Shown here piece after piece: positions 6,678 to 14,612 of a stretch of DNA of 19,740 nucleotides. Source of the stretch: CAYMST01 sp964393115 (lineage in GTDB: Bacteria; Bacteroidota; Bacteroidia; Cytophagales; Cyclobacteriaceae). A program made the translations under genes and the position numbers. The stretch is from assembly GCA_964393115.1 (NCBI GenBank), contig CAYMST010000064.1, forward strand, positions 1 to 19,740, given 5' to 3'. The notes under the pieces were generated by a model that did no database searches, was not told the DNA's origin, and was given only the letters and a program-made list of their open reading frames with translations. The first letter of the stretch is position 1. Each line of letters opens with the position of its first letter.

Positions 6678-8387
6678 GTGAATAATCGATCGATAGCAGA
6701 TATTTTTAAGAAAACTGCCAACTTATCCGAAGTTCATGAACTGAACCAATACAAGATCAAAGGACTAAATGTTGCTGCTTATAAAATTGAGCAGCTTGAT
6801 ACCTCGCTTGCTGACCTTGACAGCACTCAGATATCCCAACTTGACGGAATCGGTAAGAGTATCTCAGAAAAAATCAAGGAGATATTAGAATTTGGTATTA
6901 CACAAGAACTTAATGATCTCATTGCGCAAACTCCTCCTGGAATATTGGATATAATGACCATCCCCGGATGTGGCCCCAAAAAAGTGGCGGTCATATGGAA
7001 GCAAGGTCATATTGAGGATGTGAATGCCTTATTAGAAGCTTGTCAAGATGGGAGCCTCTCTGCGCTAAAAGGTTTTGGCGACAAAACTGTAATATCTATT
7101 AAACAAGCCATTGAGTTTCGAATGGAAAACCATGGAAAACTCCATTACGCAAAAGCGGAAATTCTCGCCAATAGCCTTATCGAGGCTTTGTCAAACCAAT
7201 TTTCTGACATAAAAATATCTACCACAGGCCAACTCCGTCGGCAGATGGAAGTCATTGATAATCTTGACTTTTTAATTTCTGGATTTGAGATTGATGAAAT
7301 AGAAGGTTTCATGCAAAGTATGCCTGGTGTAGAACTCACCAAACAAAAAAGTAGTCCGTTCATACTGAGAGGCGTATTTAGTGAGTTTTTCACTCCCTTT
7401 ACCTTAAGGTTTTGTGAGGTACAGGCTTATACCAACACTCTTATTCGCCTTACTGGCTCACAAGCTCATTTGAATTCCATTCTCTCCAGTGGCCAAACCA
7501 TTGCTCAAGTCTTGAGAGGTAAAATCTTTGATTCAGAAGAAGCTTTTTACAAAAACATAGGCTTACATACTCCTCCACCAGAAATGCGCGAAGGAATAAA
7601 TGAATTAAGACCTATAGAAAAAACGGGTTTCAATCTTGTGGAATACGCTGACCTTAAGGGCATACTGCACAATCACTCGACCTATAGCGATGGGAAAAAT
7701 ACGCTTCGTGAGATGGCGGAGTACTGCAAAGAACTGGGGTATGAATATCTAGGCATCTCGGACCACAGTAAAACTGCGTTTTATGCCGGAGGGCTTACCG
7801 AAGACCAAATCTTTGCTCAGCATGAAGAAATAGACACTATAAACAAAGACCTATCACCATTTAAGGTATTAAAAGGTATTGAGTCCGATATTCTATCAGA
7901 TGGTAGTCTCGACTATAGTCAAGAGGTCTTGGCTTCGTTTGACTTTATTGTAGCCAGTATACATTCGGGCTATAACATGTCGGAGGAGCAAGCCACAGCA
8001 AGGCTTATAAAAGCTATTGAAAACCCATTTACGACCATATTAGGACACCCTACAGCAAGACTACTTCTTGAAAGAGAAGGATATCCTGTAAATCACCACA
8101 AAATCATCGATGCCTGTGCTGCAAATGACGTTATATTAGAGATTAATGCCAGCCCCTATAGGCTAGATGTCGATTGGAGACATATTCCGTATGCTCTTGA
8201 AAAAGGCGTGTTATTAAGCATTAATCCTGACGCACATGATATGAAAGGATATCATAATATGCGCTATGGTTGGATAACCGGACGTAAAGGTGGACTTACC
8301 AAAGACTCCACGTTTAATGCTTTGGGGTTAAATGACATGCTAGCGCATTTAAGTAAAAAACAATCTGCCATTACAACGCATTTGTAA
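6678..8387 (+). CDS. PolX-family protein: degenerate DNA polymerase X domain fused to an intact PHP domain
   Basis: Bacterial PolX proteins join a family X repair polymerase to a PHP metal-dependent phosphoesterase that acts as a 3'-5' exonuclease or AP endonuclease. Here the N-terminal helix-hairpin-helix region (about 1-150: LDGIGKSISEKIKEIL, MTIPGCGPKKVAVIW, LKGFGDKTVISI) is well kept. In the palm the usual GS-RR-ETV-GDxD pattern reads TGQLRRQMEVIDNLDFLI (183-200): the first catalytic Asp appears as Asn195, Asp197 remains, and the third Asp (normally in VDLR) appears as Thr242 in FTLR. The PHP metal ligands look complete: HNH at 331-333, SDHSKT, GIESD, ASIHSG, GHPTARL, EINAS and NPDAHD. 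The 569-residue length is normal. The start is a GTG at 6678. The product is therefore probably a nuclease that binds DNA but polymerises poorly or not at all (inference from motif alignment by eye). Confidence 0.88.
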   Translation: MNNRSIADIFKKTANLSEVHELNQYKIKGLNVAAYKIEQLDTSLADLDSTQISQLDGIGKSISEKIKEILEFGITQELNDLIAQTPPGILDIMTIPGCGPKKVAVIWKQGHIEDVNALLEACQDGSLSALKGFGDKTVISIKQAIEFRMENHGKLHYAKAEILANSLIEALSNQFSDIKISTTGQLRRQMEVIDNLDFLISGFEIDEIEGFMQSMPGVELTKQKSSPFILRGVFSEFFTPFTLRFCEVQAYTNTLIRLTGSQAHLNSILSSGQTIAQVLRGKIFDSEEAFYKNIGLHTPPPEMREGINELRPIEKTGFNLVEYADLKGILHNHSTYSDGKNTLREMAEYCKELGYEYLGISDHSKTAFYAGGLTEDQIFAQHEEIDTINKDLSPFKVLKGIESDILSDGSLDYSQEVLASFDFIVASIHSGYNMSEEQATARLIKAIENPFTTILGHPTARLLLEREGYPVNHHKIIDACAANDVILEINASPYRLDVDWRHIPYALEKGVLLSINPDAHDMKGYHNMRYGWITGRKGGLTKDSTFNALGLNDMLAHLSKKQSAITTHL

Positions 8388-8390
8388 GGG

Positions 8391-9404
8391 ATGAAGGTAT
8401 TAATTATTAGATTCAGTTCCATTGGAGATATTGTCCTTACCACCCCTGTTATTAGAGCCACTAAAGAGCAAGTGCCTAATGTAGAAGTACACTTTTGCAC
8501 CAAGCAGCAGTACGCATCAATATTAACTGATAATCCCTATTTAGATAAGCTTCATTTGCTTCGTGAAAACGGATTAAGTGCTCTGGTGAAGACCTTGAAA
8601 AAAGAGAAGTTCGACTTCATCATTGACCTTCATAATAACCTGCGAACCGCCATCATTAAGCTTCAATTGAGAAGACCTTCTAAAGCTTTTGATAAGCTTA
8701 ATTTTAAGAAATGGCTTTTGGTTAAGTTTAAATTGAACCTTCTACCTAGCGTTCATATTGTTGACCGATACTTTCAAACCGCCGCTCCTATCGGGGTAAT
8801 ACCTGATGATAAAGGGTTGGATTTTTTCATTCCTGAGCGCGATAAAATAGATCCCGAGTGGTTACCAGTTGGGTTTCGTGAAAGTTATGTCGCTGTGGTT
8901 GTTGGGGCTAAGTTTGCCACTAAGAGGCTACCCTTCAAAAGGCTAGTAGAATTATGCGATCGCATCAACAGGCCTATCATACTTCTTGGCGGGAAAGAAG
9001 ACACTGATATTGGAGAAAAGGTGGAAGCATTTTTTGATACTTCTCACGTCAACGAACAAACGGAAAAGACGCTACAAAAAGAGCTCAACAAGCGTACAAC
9101 TATATTTAATGGCTGTGGTAAGTTTAACCTTAACCAATCTGCATATTTACTCAAAAACGCTCAAGCGGTATTTACACATGATACTGGGTTAATGCATATA
9201 GCCGCAGCATTTCAGAAACCAATTTATAGCATATGGGGAAACACAACTCCATATTTTGGTATGTACCCGTATAAAACAAAATTTATCATCTTCGAAAATA
9301 ATGACTTAGACTGTCGGCCCTGTTCAAAAATAGGTTTCGGCACATGTCCAAAGGGTCACTTTAAGTGTATGAATGATGTGAAGTTTGATTTTTACTTGGA
9401 ATAA
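8391..9404 (+). CDS. Glycosyltransferase family 9 protein (heptosyltransferase-like)
   Basis: GT9 enzymes move heptose or related sugars from ADP-sugars onto the lipopolysaccharide core at the cytoplasmic face of the inner membrane. The N-terminus MKVLIIRFSSIGDIVLTTPVIRA is the family signature (family reads RxSxxGDxxxTTP), FDFIIDLHNNLRT follows, and the C-terminal domain carries FTHDTGLMHIAAAFQKPIYSIWG, the nucleotide-sugar site. The cysteine-rich end (CRPCSKIG, CPKGHFKCM) is also common in this family. Length is 337 residues, as expected. The ATG follows the polX stop by 3 bases with AAGGG immediately in front, so the two are co-transcribed. The acceptor and the sugar are not determined by sequence; the resemblance to WaaF/RfaF is general. 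Confidence 0.9.
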   Translation: MKVLIIRFSSIGDIVLTTPVIRATKEQVPNVEVHFCTKQQYASILTDNPYLDKLHLLRENGLSALVKTLKKEKFDFIIDLHNNLRTAIIKLQLRRPSKAFDKLNFKKWLLVKFKLNLLPSVHIVDRYFQTAAPIGVIPDDKGLDFFIPERDKIDPEWLPVGFRESYVAVVVGAKFATKRLPFKRLVELCDRINRPIILLGGKEDTDIGEKVEAFFDTSHVNEQTEKTLQKELNKRTTIFNGCGKFNLNQSAYLLKNAQAVFTHDTGLMHIAAAFQKPIYSIWGNTTPYFGMYPYKTKFIIFENNDLDCRPCSKIGFGTCPKGHFKCMNDVKFDFYLE

Positions 9405-9488
9405 TTTCATTAAAATCAACCAACACGACGCCTTAAGAGTTTTATTATTAGCTATTTATGAAAGTTGGATAACTTTTCTGAGATGAGG

Positions 9489-9523
9489 TTTTTTGTGGAA
9501 TAACATACAAATCGCTAGTTTCG
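9489..9523 (+). promoter_or_regulatory. Putative Bacteroidota promoter for the SixA-like gene
   Basis: TTTTTTG at 9489-9495 serves as the -33 element and TAGTTTCG at 9516-9523 as the -7 element (7 of 8 to TAnnTTTG), with a 20-base spacer as in characterised Bacteroidota promoters. It ends 22 bases before the ATG at 9546. The stretch from 9405 to 9488 shows no other clear signal. Confidence 0.5.
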
Positions 9524-9545
9524 TTGTTGATTTCTGGTCATTTCA

Positions 9546-10040
9546 ATGAAAAAACTTACTATCGTAAGACATGCTAAGTCGTCTTGGGAGTTTCCTGGAT
9601 TGTCTGATTTCGATCGTCCTCTCAACAAACGAGGACGTCGAGATGCCCAGTTGATGGCAAATCATAGTCATCACAACGAGATTCAACCCGATTTATTTCT
9701 AACAAGCCCTGCTAGCAGAGCGGTAACTACAGCTCGAATCTTTGCTTCTGCGATGAACTACGTTGAACAACAGATTCAAATGAATACTACTCTTTATCAC
9801 GCTTCGCCTTTAGAGATTCTTGTCACGCTCAAAACCCAATTAGATGAACATAATCACATTATTCTATTCGGTCATAACCCCGGTTTAACAGAATTTATCA
9901 ACCAATTTGGAAATCTATCCTTGTCGAATCTGCCGACATCTGGCTTAGTTTCATTTTCCCTAAAAACGGAGACCTGGGCTTCCATACAATTTAAAATGGG
10001 AGTGGAAGAACATTATTTCCATCCAAAGAGCATCTCATAA
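9546..10040 (+). CDS. SixA-like histidine phosphatase family protein
   Basis: This is a small single-domain member of the histidine phosphatase (phosphoglycerate mutase-like) superfamily. The phospho-accepting histidine is His9 in the IVRHAKSSW motif near the N-terminus, followed by DFDRPLNKRGRRDA, the arginine-bearing TSPASRAVTTARIF, and the second histidine in LFGHNPGLTEF. This set and the 164-residue length match the SixA group, whose E. coli member removes phosphate from phosphohistidine in phosphotransfer proteins. No sensor kinase or phosphotransferase gene lies next to it, so the substrate here is open; many Bacteroidota members are of unknown role. The ATG at 9546 is the only sensible start. 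Confidence 0.9.
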   Translation: MKKLTIVRHAKSSWEFPGLSDFDRPLNKRGRRDAQLMANHSHHNEIQPDLFLTSPASRAVTTARIFASAMNYVEQQIQMNTTLYHASPLEILVTLKTQLDEHNHIILFGHNPGLTEFINQFGNLSLSNLPTSGLVSFSLKTETWASIQFKMGVEEHYFHPKSIS

Positions 10041-10139
10041 GAAGAACTTTTGGTCAATCAGAAATACGCGAATTAACCAAACAAATTACAACCAATACAG
10101 TACTCCAAGTGTCATTAACATGATTAGGTTAATAACAGT

Positions 10140-10928
10140 ATGACTAGAACCATTATAATATTATTGATTGCGTGTTCAACGCTAACTTCATGTTTAGACG
10201 ATGCAGAAGACTCCGCATCAGCACTCGAACAGTCACCGGTTAGAGCTATCACCAACGACTCTTTCTTTGATGATAACGGAACACCCATTGGAACACCGCA
10301 TGGAGATAACTTCACTATAAAATCGGCTTCTTTGATTGGGTCTGCTGTGAATATAGAAGTTGAGTACTCAGGAGGATGTGAAAATCATGAGTTTGAATTA
10401 ATATTCAACTCGGCAAATCAAAATGCTCAAGGAACACCTAAAAGCTTTGTACTAGTTCACGATGACAACGAAGATCCGTGTGAAGCGCTTTTAACCGAAA
10501 ATATAATCATTCAATTGCCTTCGAATATAAATAACGGAGGTGGACAAGCTGATAATTCGGTAAATATATTTAATGGTTATAACGGTGCTTTTCATACAAC
10601 CTCCGACTCATGGTCTTCCTCAGTACCTCAATCGAACGATTGCGTTATACGAAACAGTAAACTAGAGGTCTTCAATTCATGTGCATGGAGTCTTTTAAAC
10701 GACAAAGCATTTTTCCAAGTAAATCCAAAAGACTGGGATCGTCATCTTATCCCAGTAGAAGTGGCCGATGGTGTTAGTTTGGAAGGACTAATCCTTACAG
10801 AATATGATCTTGGTGTTACGGTATTGACGGAGTATACTATCCCAGATTCGATCGTCACCTGTTTGGCATTAGATCCTAACGGAATCCCAGTCAGAATTAA
10901 TTGTATCACAACTCCTAGTGGACGTTAA
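10140..10928 (+). CDS. Cysteine-rich lipoprotein of unknown function
   Basis: The N-terminus MTRTIIILLIACSTLTSC is a lipoprotein signal with lipobox LTSC, so Cys18 should carry lipid and anchor the protein to a membrane facing the periplasm or outside. The mature part starts with an acidic linker (LDDAEDSASALE), then reads like a compact beta-rich domain with six more cysteines, in SGGCENHEFEL, DPCEALL, NDCVI, NSCAW, VTCLA and INCIT, enough for three disulfides. The GGCxxHxF and DxCEALL elements recur in bacterial lipoproteins of unknown role, and I assign no function. The ATG at 10140 starts the signal peptide. The stop codon directly abuts the stop codon of convergent murI. Confidence 0.78.
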   Translation: MTRTIIILLIACSTLTSCLDDAEDSASALEQSPVRAITNDSFFDDNGTPIGTPHGDNFTIKSASLIGSAVNIEVEYSGGCENHEFELIFNSANQNAQGTPKSFVLVHDDNEDPCEALLTENIIIQLPSNINNGGGQADNSVNIFNGYNGAFHTTSDSWSSSVPQSNDCVIRNSKLEVFNSCAWSLLNDKAFFQVNPKDWDRHLIPVEVADGVSLEGLILTEYDLGVTVLTEYTIPDSIVTCLALDPNGIPVRINCITTPSGR

Positions 10929-11741
10929 TTACCTCCAAAGCTTATGCCTATCCAATTGTATTTCATGGCCAAAAAACAATCTAGTAGCGTGAATAAAGGC
11001 TGGTGTGACATCTGAAGAATAGAAGGCATTTTTTTCAGAAGGTGTGTCTATTCGATTTAGACCATGTTCAATGAGAAGTTTATGCAGTGCTTTTGCTACC
11101 ATGCTGGCAGAATCAATGACTTCAACCTTTCCTTGGTAATACGACTCTATTTGAGTCTTGATAACCGGGTAATGGGTACATCCAAGAATTAAGGACTCTA
11201 TACCTGATAATTCTTCTTTGGATAGATAGGTATTTATAATTTCTTCACTTATCCTATCCTCATGAAAACCTTCCTCAATCATGGGTACCAATAAAGGAGT
11301 AGCAAGGGCTTTCAAACTAATGTTAGCCCCTCTATGATTCATTTTATCCGCATATACATTCGAACCAATCGTCTGCTTAGTCCCAATTAACCCTATCGTT
11401 TTATGAACTTCAGTATCTTCAAAGTGATCAACTACTGGATCTATAACATTGAGTATGATAGCTCTAGTGCCAACATACTCACAGATCAGTTCGTAAGCTG
11501 CAGCGGAAGCCGAATTGCAGGCGATTAGGATAACCTTACATTTTTTTTCCAATAAGAAGTCAACGATTTTAATGCAGAAGGCTTGAATAACTGCCTTTGA
11601 TTTATCCCCATAAGGCAAATGCTCCAAGTCTCCGAAGTAAACAATGTGCTCATTGGGCAATAACTTCTTAACAGCTCTAGCCACTGTTAAACCTCCTATA
11701 CCACTATCGAAGATACCTATTGGTAGATTGGCTTTTAGCAT
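10929..11741 (-). CDS. murI: Glutamate racemase
   Basis: MurI interconverts L- and D-glutamate and supplies D-glutamate for peptidoglycan. The protein has IGIFDSGIGGLTV near the start (Asp12, Ser13), YFGDLEHLPYG, the first catalytic cysteine Cys75 in ACNSAS, and the second, Cys188, in LGCTHYP with His190. Its 270 residues are normal. The ATG at 11741 is one base from the end of the OsmC gene, so the two are probably translated together. The 3' end meets the lipoprotein gene with no spacer, sharing the palindrome TAATTA as both stop codons. No terminator hairpin was seen for either gene. Confidence 0.96.
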   Translation of the reverse strand: MLKANLPIGIFDSGIGGLTVARAVKKLLPNEHIVYFGDLEHLPYGDKSKAVIQAFCIKIVDFLLEKKCKVILIACNSASAAAYELICEYVGTRAIILNVIDPVVDHFEDTEVHKTIGLIGTKQTIGSNVYADKMNHRGANISLKALATPLLVPMIEEGFHEDRISEEIINTYLSKEELSGIESLILGCTHYPVIKTQIESYYQGKVEVIDSASMVAKALHKLLIEHGLNRIDTPSEKNAFYSSDVTPAFIHATRLFFGHEIQLDRHKLWR

Positions 11742-11742
11742 A

Positions 11743-12156
11743 TTACCTTTTCAGCGTGAAGCTGTGGGTAATTTCGGCAGTACCATTTAAGGTAGAGGCA
11801 ACAGAACAGTATTTTTCCGTTGCTAGCGCTACCAACTTACCAATCTCCTCCTCGCTAGCATCGGGTGAGGTCACTTCATATTTGACATGGATATTGGTGT
11901 AATACTTGGGGACTTCATCTCGCCTCGTCCCTACTACTTCTGCTGTCAGGTCAACTAATTCTTTTCTCCTTTTCTTAATCATAGACACCAGATCAACCGC
12001 TGCGCATGAAGCTAAGGCAGACAATAAAAGTTCCATCGGAGATTGTGCTTTCTTATCTTCAGCTCCATACATATCAATATTTACGGTATTCCCACTTGCA
12101 TTTGTAGCTGTATACTCCTTGTCAGCTACATACTTCATCACCACTGTAGTTTCCAT
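11743..12156 (-). CDS. OsmC family protein (peroxiredoxin-like)
   Basis: OsmC/Ohr proteins reduce organic hydroperoxides through two reactive cysteines. Both are present: Cys51 in ALASCAAVD at the start of the central helix and Cys117 in EKYCSVASTL. The KAQSPMELLLSALASC segment and the final beta strand (EITHSFTLKR) are standard. The 137-residue length fits the YhfA-like branch, whose real substrate is less clear than that of Ohr. The start is the ATG at 12156, with a promoter-like pair just upstream, and murI follows one base after the stop. The pairing with murI is probably only shared transcription. Confidence 0.92.
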   Translation of the reverse strand: METTVVMKYVADKEYTATNASGNTVNIDMYGAEDKKAQSPMELLLSALASCAAVDLVSMIKKRRKELVDLTAEVVGTRRDEVPKYYTNIHVKYEVTSPDASEEEIGKLVALATEKYCSVASTLNGTAEITHSFTLKR

Positions 12157-12160
12157 ACTG

Positions 12161-12192
12161 CAAAGTATCTACGCATTTAATAGAAACACAAT
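12161..12192 (-). promoter_or_regulatory. Putative promoter for osmC-murI
   Basis: On the minus strand ATTGTG (12187-12192) and TACTTTG (12161-12167) are 19 bases apart and resemble the Bacteroidota -33 and -7 elements, with one base missing from the -7 spacer. It lies 5 bases before the osmC ATG, giving an almost leaderless transcript, and separates this pair from the glycosyltransferase block upstream. Confidence 0.33.
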
Positions 12193-12225
12193 ACTAAGAT
12201 CAGGTTTCCTAAAAATTAAGTTGTC

Positions 12226-12819
12226 TTATAATCTCGAATTTTTGAGATCTTCTTCGTCATCTACATCAATCAATTCAGGAAGTAGATATACTTGTTTACG
12301 GTAACTCCTTATGTCGGCAAGTGTAGTTTCCAAAACCTCACTAGTACTCCATTGCTTATTTTGAAAAACCTTTTCATACATCGTATTCATGCCTAGTAAG
12401 TAGTACCCACCATCATTTGCCGGTCCAAGCACAAAGTCTTTTTTTCGCAATGCTTCAAATGCTTGAATTATGATCTCAGAGGTAAGCTGCGCGCAGTCCG
12501 TTCCAATAATACATGCACGCTTGTAACCGCAATCAAAAGCCCAAGAAAAGGCTGATTGCATTCGTGTACCTAAATCAGCTTGCTCTTGGAGACGTTTCAA
12601 GTAGGTATCTTCTGGCCAAAGAGGGTCTTCAAATTCAATTTTATCCGAATAAAAGACCACCTTATCATAAGGCAAGTTCTCCGTGACTTGTCTCGTAATG
12701 GATAAGAGACTACAGTAAACTTCTAAAGCCTTTTCGTTACCAATAGTTCTTGCCAAACGGGTTTTAACTCTACCTAAAACTGGATTTTTGGCAAAAATGA
12801 TCAAGATGCTTTCATTCAT
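12226..12819 (-). CDS. DUF2064 / TIGR04282 family glycosyltransferase
   Basis: The protein has a GT-A nucleotide-binding fold: IIFAKNPVLGRVKTRLA (residues 8-23), GTDCAQLT (106-113) as the metal-binding Asp segment, and GPANDGGYYLLGM (132-144). These are hallmarks of DUF2064, often labelled 'arsenosugar biosynthesis glycosyltransferase' (TIGR04282). No arsenic gene (arsM, radical-SAM arsS) is in the window, so the label should not be taken as function. The ATG at 12819 lies inside the end of the rhodanese gene (8-base overlap), indicating coupled translation as the last gene of the glycosyltransferase block. Length is 197 residues, normal. Confidence 0.88.
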   Translation of the reverse strand: MNESILIIFAKNPVLGRVKTRLARTIGNEKALEVYCSLLSITRQVTENLPYDKVVFYSDKIEFEDPLWPEDTYLKRLQEQADLGTRMQSAFSWAFDCGYKRACIIGTDCAQLTSEIIIQAFEALRKKDFVLGPANDGGYYLLGMNTMYEKVFQNKQWSTSEVLETTLADIRSYRKQVYLLPELIDVDDEEDLKNSRL

Positions 12820-13321
12820 AAGCCTTGGTCCCCTTTATAAGCCACTGTCCCCATAGCTGGTCGTAAGGATGTACTTTTTCAGTATACCCTCCTTTTTCGT
12901 TCACTACTTTTCGATCATGATTAACCCAATCAAATATCCCACCATAAAGGTTCTTAACGTTCGTGAACCCTTTCTTTTGTAGCTTCTCTCCTATCCGTTC
13001 GCTCCTATATCCTACTGAACAGTATACTATCACTTCTTTATCACGTGGTATGGAATCTAATCTCTTCATTTTAAAGTAGTCATACCCAACGTAATGAGCA
13101 CCCTCTAAATGAGAAACCTCATATTCGTCTTTCTCTCTAGTATCCAACAGAATGATGTCCGTATTCGCTTTCATCAAGCTATCCAACTCAACATACTTAA
13201 TCAAAGGCACTGTGTTTTTATACATGCCTTTTAACATTAAATCATACCCTATTTGAGACTTCGCCACAACCGGCAACAACACTAAAAAGACGTATAGTGG
13301 TTTAAATATTGACATCAGCAT
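12812..13321 (-). CDS. Exported rhodanese-like domain protein
   Basis: Rhodanese domains carry a persulfide on an active cysteine. After a signal peptide (MLMSIFKPLYVFLVLLPVVAKSQ) the domain spans residues about 40-145: DIILLDTREKDEYEVSHLEGAHYVG, the active-site loop VIVYCSVGYRSE with Cys101, then LQKKGFTNVKNLYGGIFDWVNH. The loop is six-membered and the cysteine is present, so it should be active. The frame is open from 13360, but the ATG at 13321 starts the signal peptide and has AAAGAAA four bases before it. It overlaps the upstream mannosyltransferase gene by 20 bases and the downstream gene by 8. The reason for a periplasmic rhodanese in a glycosyltransferase operon is unclear. Confidence 0.9.
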   Translation of the reverse strand: MLMSIFKPLYVFLVLLPVVAKSQIGYDLMLKGMYKNTVPLIKYVELDSLMKANTDIILLDTREKDEYEVSHLEGAHYVGYDYFKMKRLDSIPRDKEVIVYCSVGYRSERIGEKLQKKGFTNVKNLYGGIFDWVNHDRKVVNEKGGYTEKVHPYDQLWGQWLIKGTKAYE

Positions 13322-14612
13322 ATTGTTTCTTTTTATAAAGTTCCCACCCAAATAACGCATAAACGGGAGCGTATTCTAATACAAAAGCCCAATAATTTGG
13401 TTGATACCCTTCCAAGCTGTATCCTACATAGCTCAAAAAAACAAGCCCAGACCAAACAATAGCAAAATTGAAGGAGGTAAATAGGCTAAAAGTCAATACC
13501 GGGATCACATACCAAGGATGAACGGTAGTACTAAATGCTAAATATGTAAAATACATCAGCATGAAAACCACCATCTCGTCATTACGCCTTTTTCTAAATG
13601 CGTAAGCTATGAACAATACCAAAACTACAGTGACTAATTTCAATAACGGACCTATGATTCCAATAAGGTTATACCCCTCTAAATAGTAACCAATTTCCCG
13701 AAATAAGAAGTACAAACTAGCATTGAACTCGAACTTGACGAAAAACAGAGAAATACTGGCATATAGTCCATCGACTAGCTCCTGACTGACCAGTGGTAAA
13801 AAGCATACTATTAGACTGGCAAAGAAGATGAGGTAATAGCGAATTGATTTCCATTCAAACTTTAAAAAATAAGGCAAGAACAAAAGCGGAATTAGTTTTG
13901 CCGCCACCCCTAAGCTCATTCCTACAGACGAAAGGCTATCTCGACCTAATTTAAGAAAATAAACACTGCATAAAACAAAGAATATCATAACACCCTCGTA
14001 GTGGAGGTTACCTATCAGTTCTAATATGATTAGGGGGTTTAATGCGTAAAGCATGGCTGCCTTGGACTTACCTCCAAAAGACTTCACGATGCGGTATATA
14101 AGAAGGACATTTCCCAAATCAAATAATGCTAATATCAACCGCATCCAAAACACCTCCATGATCATTTGATGATTTCCGAGTGTTGCCGAAATCCAAAAAA
14201 TCAATTGGCTAATGGGCGGATATATAGTGAAATACTCCTTAGAATTTAATAACTCAAAAATTTCTTTAGAATAGCCAGGAAATGGATTACTCAAGTAATA
14301 GGATGGAAGTTGAGAAAATGGATTGATTCCGCTCACCAGTAACCTTCCGTCCCAAATGAACCTATAAAAATCATCGGACAAAGTAGGGAGACCAAAAAAC
14401 AGAACTAATCTTACTAGTGATGCTAACCATAATATCACCGGTAGACTTAGTTGATTTGATTGTTTAACGGCCAATAAGTAAGCTACAAAAGCAACTATTA
14501 AAGCAAGAAATAATGTTGCTTGCTCATGACGTGGCACATAATAATGAACACCAGTAATTGAGGCCAGTAATACTGTAAAGTAAAGAAGTAGGGAAATGTA
14601 TCGCTTAGCCAT
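13302..14612 (-). CDS. Integral membrane GT-C type mannosyltransferase-like protein
   Basis: The protein is a polytopic membrane protein of about 436 residues with around ten or more hydrophobic helices. A conserved acidic loop LSDDFYRFIWDGRLLVSGINPF (Asp80-Asp81) follows the first helices, as in GT-C enzymes that use a polyprenyl-phosphate sugar donor on the outer side of the membrane (MptB/PimE and DUF2029-like). Other supporting segments are YFTIYPPISQLIFW, AMLYALNPLIILELIGNLHYEG and VAAKLIPLLFLPY. The ATG at 14612 is chosen because it overlaps the stop of the preceding gene as ATGGCTAA; an upstream in-frame start would lie well inside that gene. With the DPM-like gene two genes upstream, a mannosyl-phosphate-polyprenol donor is a sensible guess. 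Confidence 0.85.
   Translation of the reverse strand: MAKRYISLLLYFTVLLASITGVHYYVPRHEQATLFLALIVAFVAYLLAVKQSNQLSLPVILWLASLVRLVLFFGLPTLSDDFYRFIWDGRLLVSGINPFSQLPSYYLSNPFPGYSKEIFELLNSKEYFTIYPPISQLIFWISATLGNHQMIMEVFWMRLILALFDLGNVLLIYRIVKSFGGKSKAAMLYALNPLIILELIGNLHYEGVMIFFVLCSVYFLKLGRDSLSSVGMSLGVAAKLIPLLFLPYFLKFEWKSIRYYLIFFASLIVCFLPLVSQELVDGLYASISLFFVKFEFNASLYFLFREIGYYLEGYNLIGIIGPLLKLVTVVLVLFIAYAFRKRRNDEMVVFMLMYFTYLAFSTTVHPWYVIPVLTFSLFTSFNFAIVWSGLVFLSYVGYSLEGYQPNYWAFVLEYAPVYALFGWELYKKKQYADVNI

Noticed and set aside
10049..10081. Imperfect hairpin after the SixA-like gene (TTTGGTCAAT against ATTAACCAAA)
   Set aside because: One mismatch, AT-rich stem and no T-run on either side; too weak to call a terminator.
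11906..12304. Plus-strand open frame of 132 codons opposite the OsmC and DUF2064 genes
   Set aside because: It is antisense to two well-supported genes and its product has no recognisable features.
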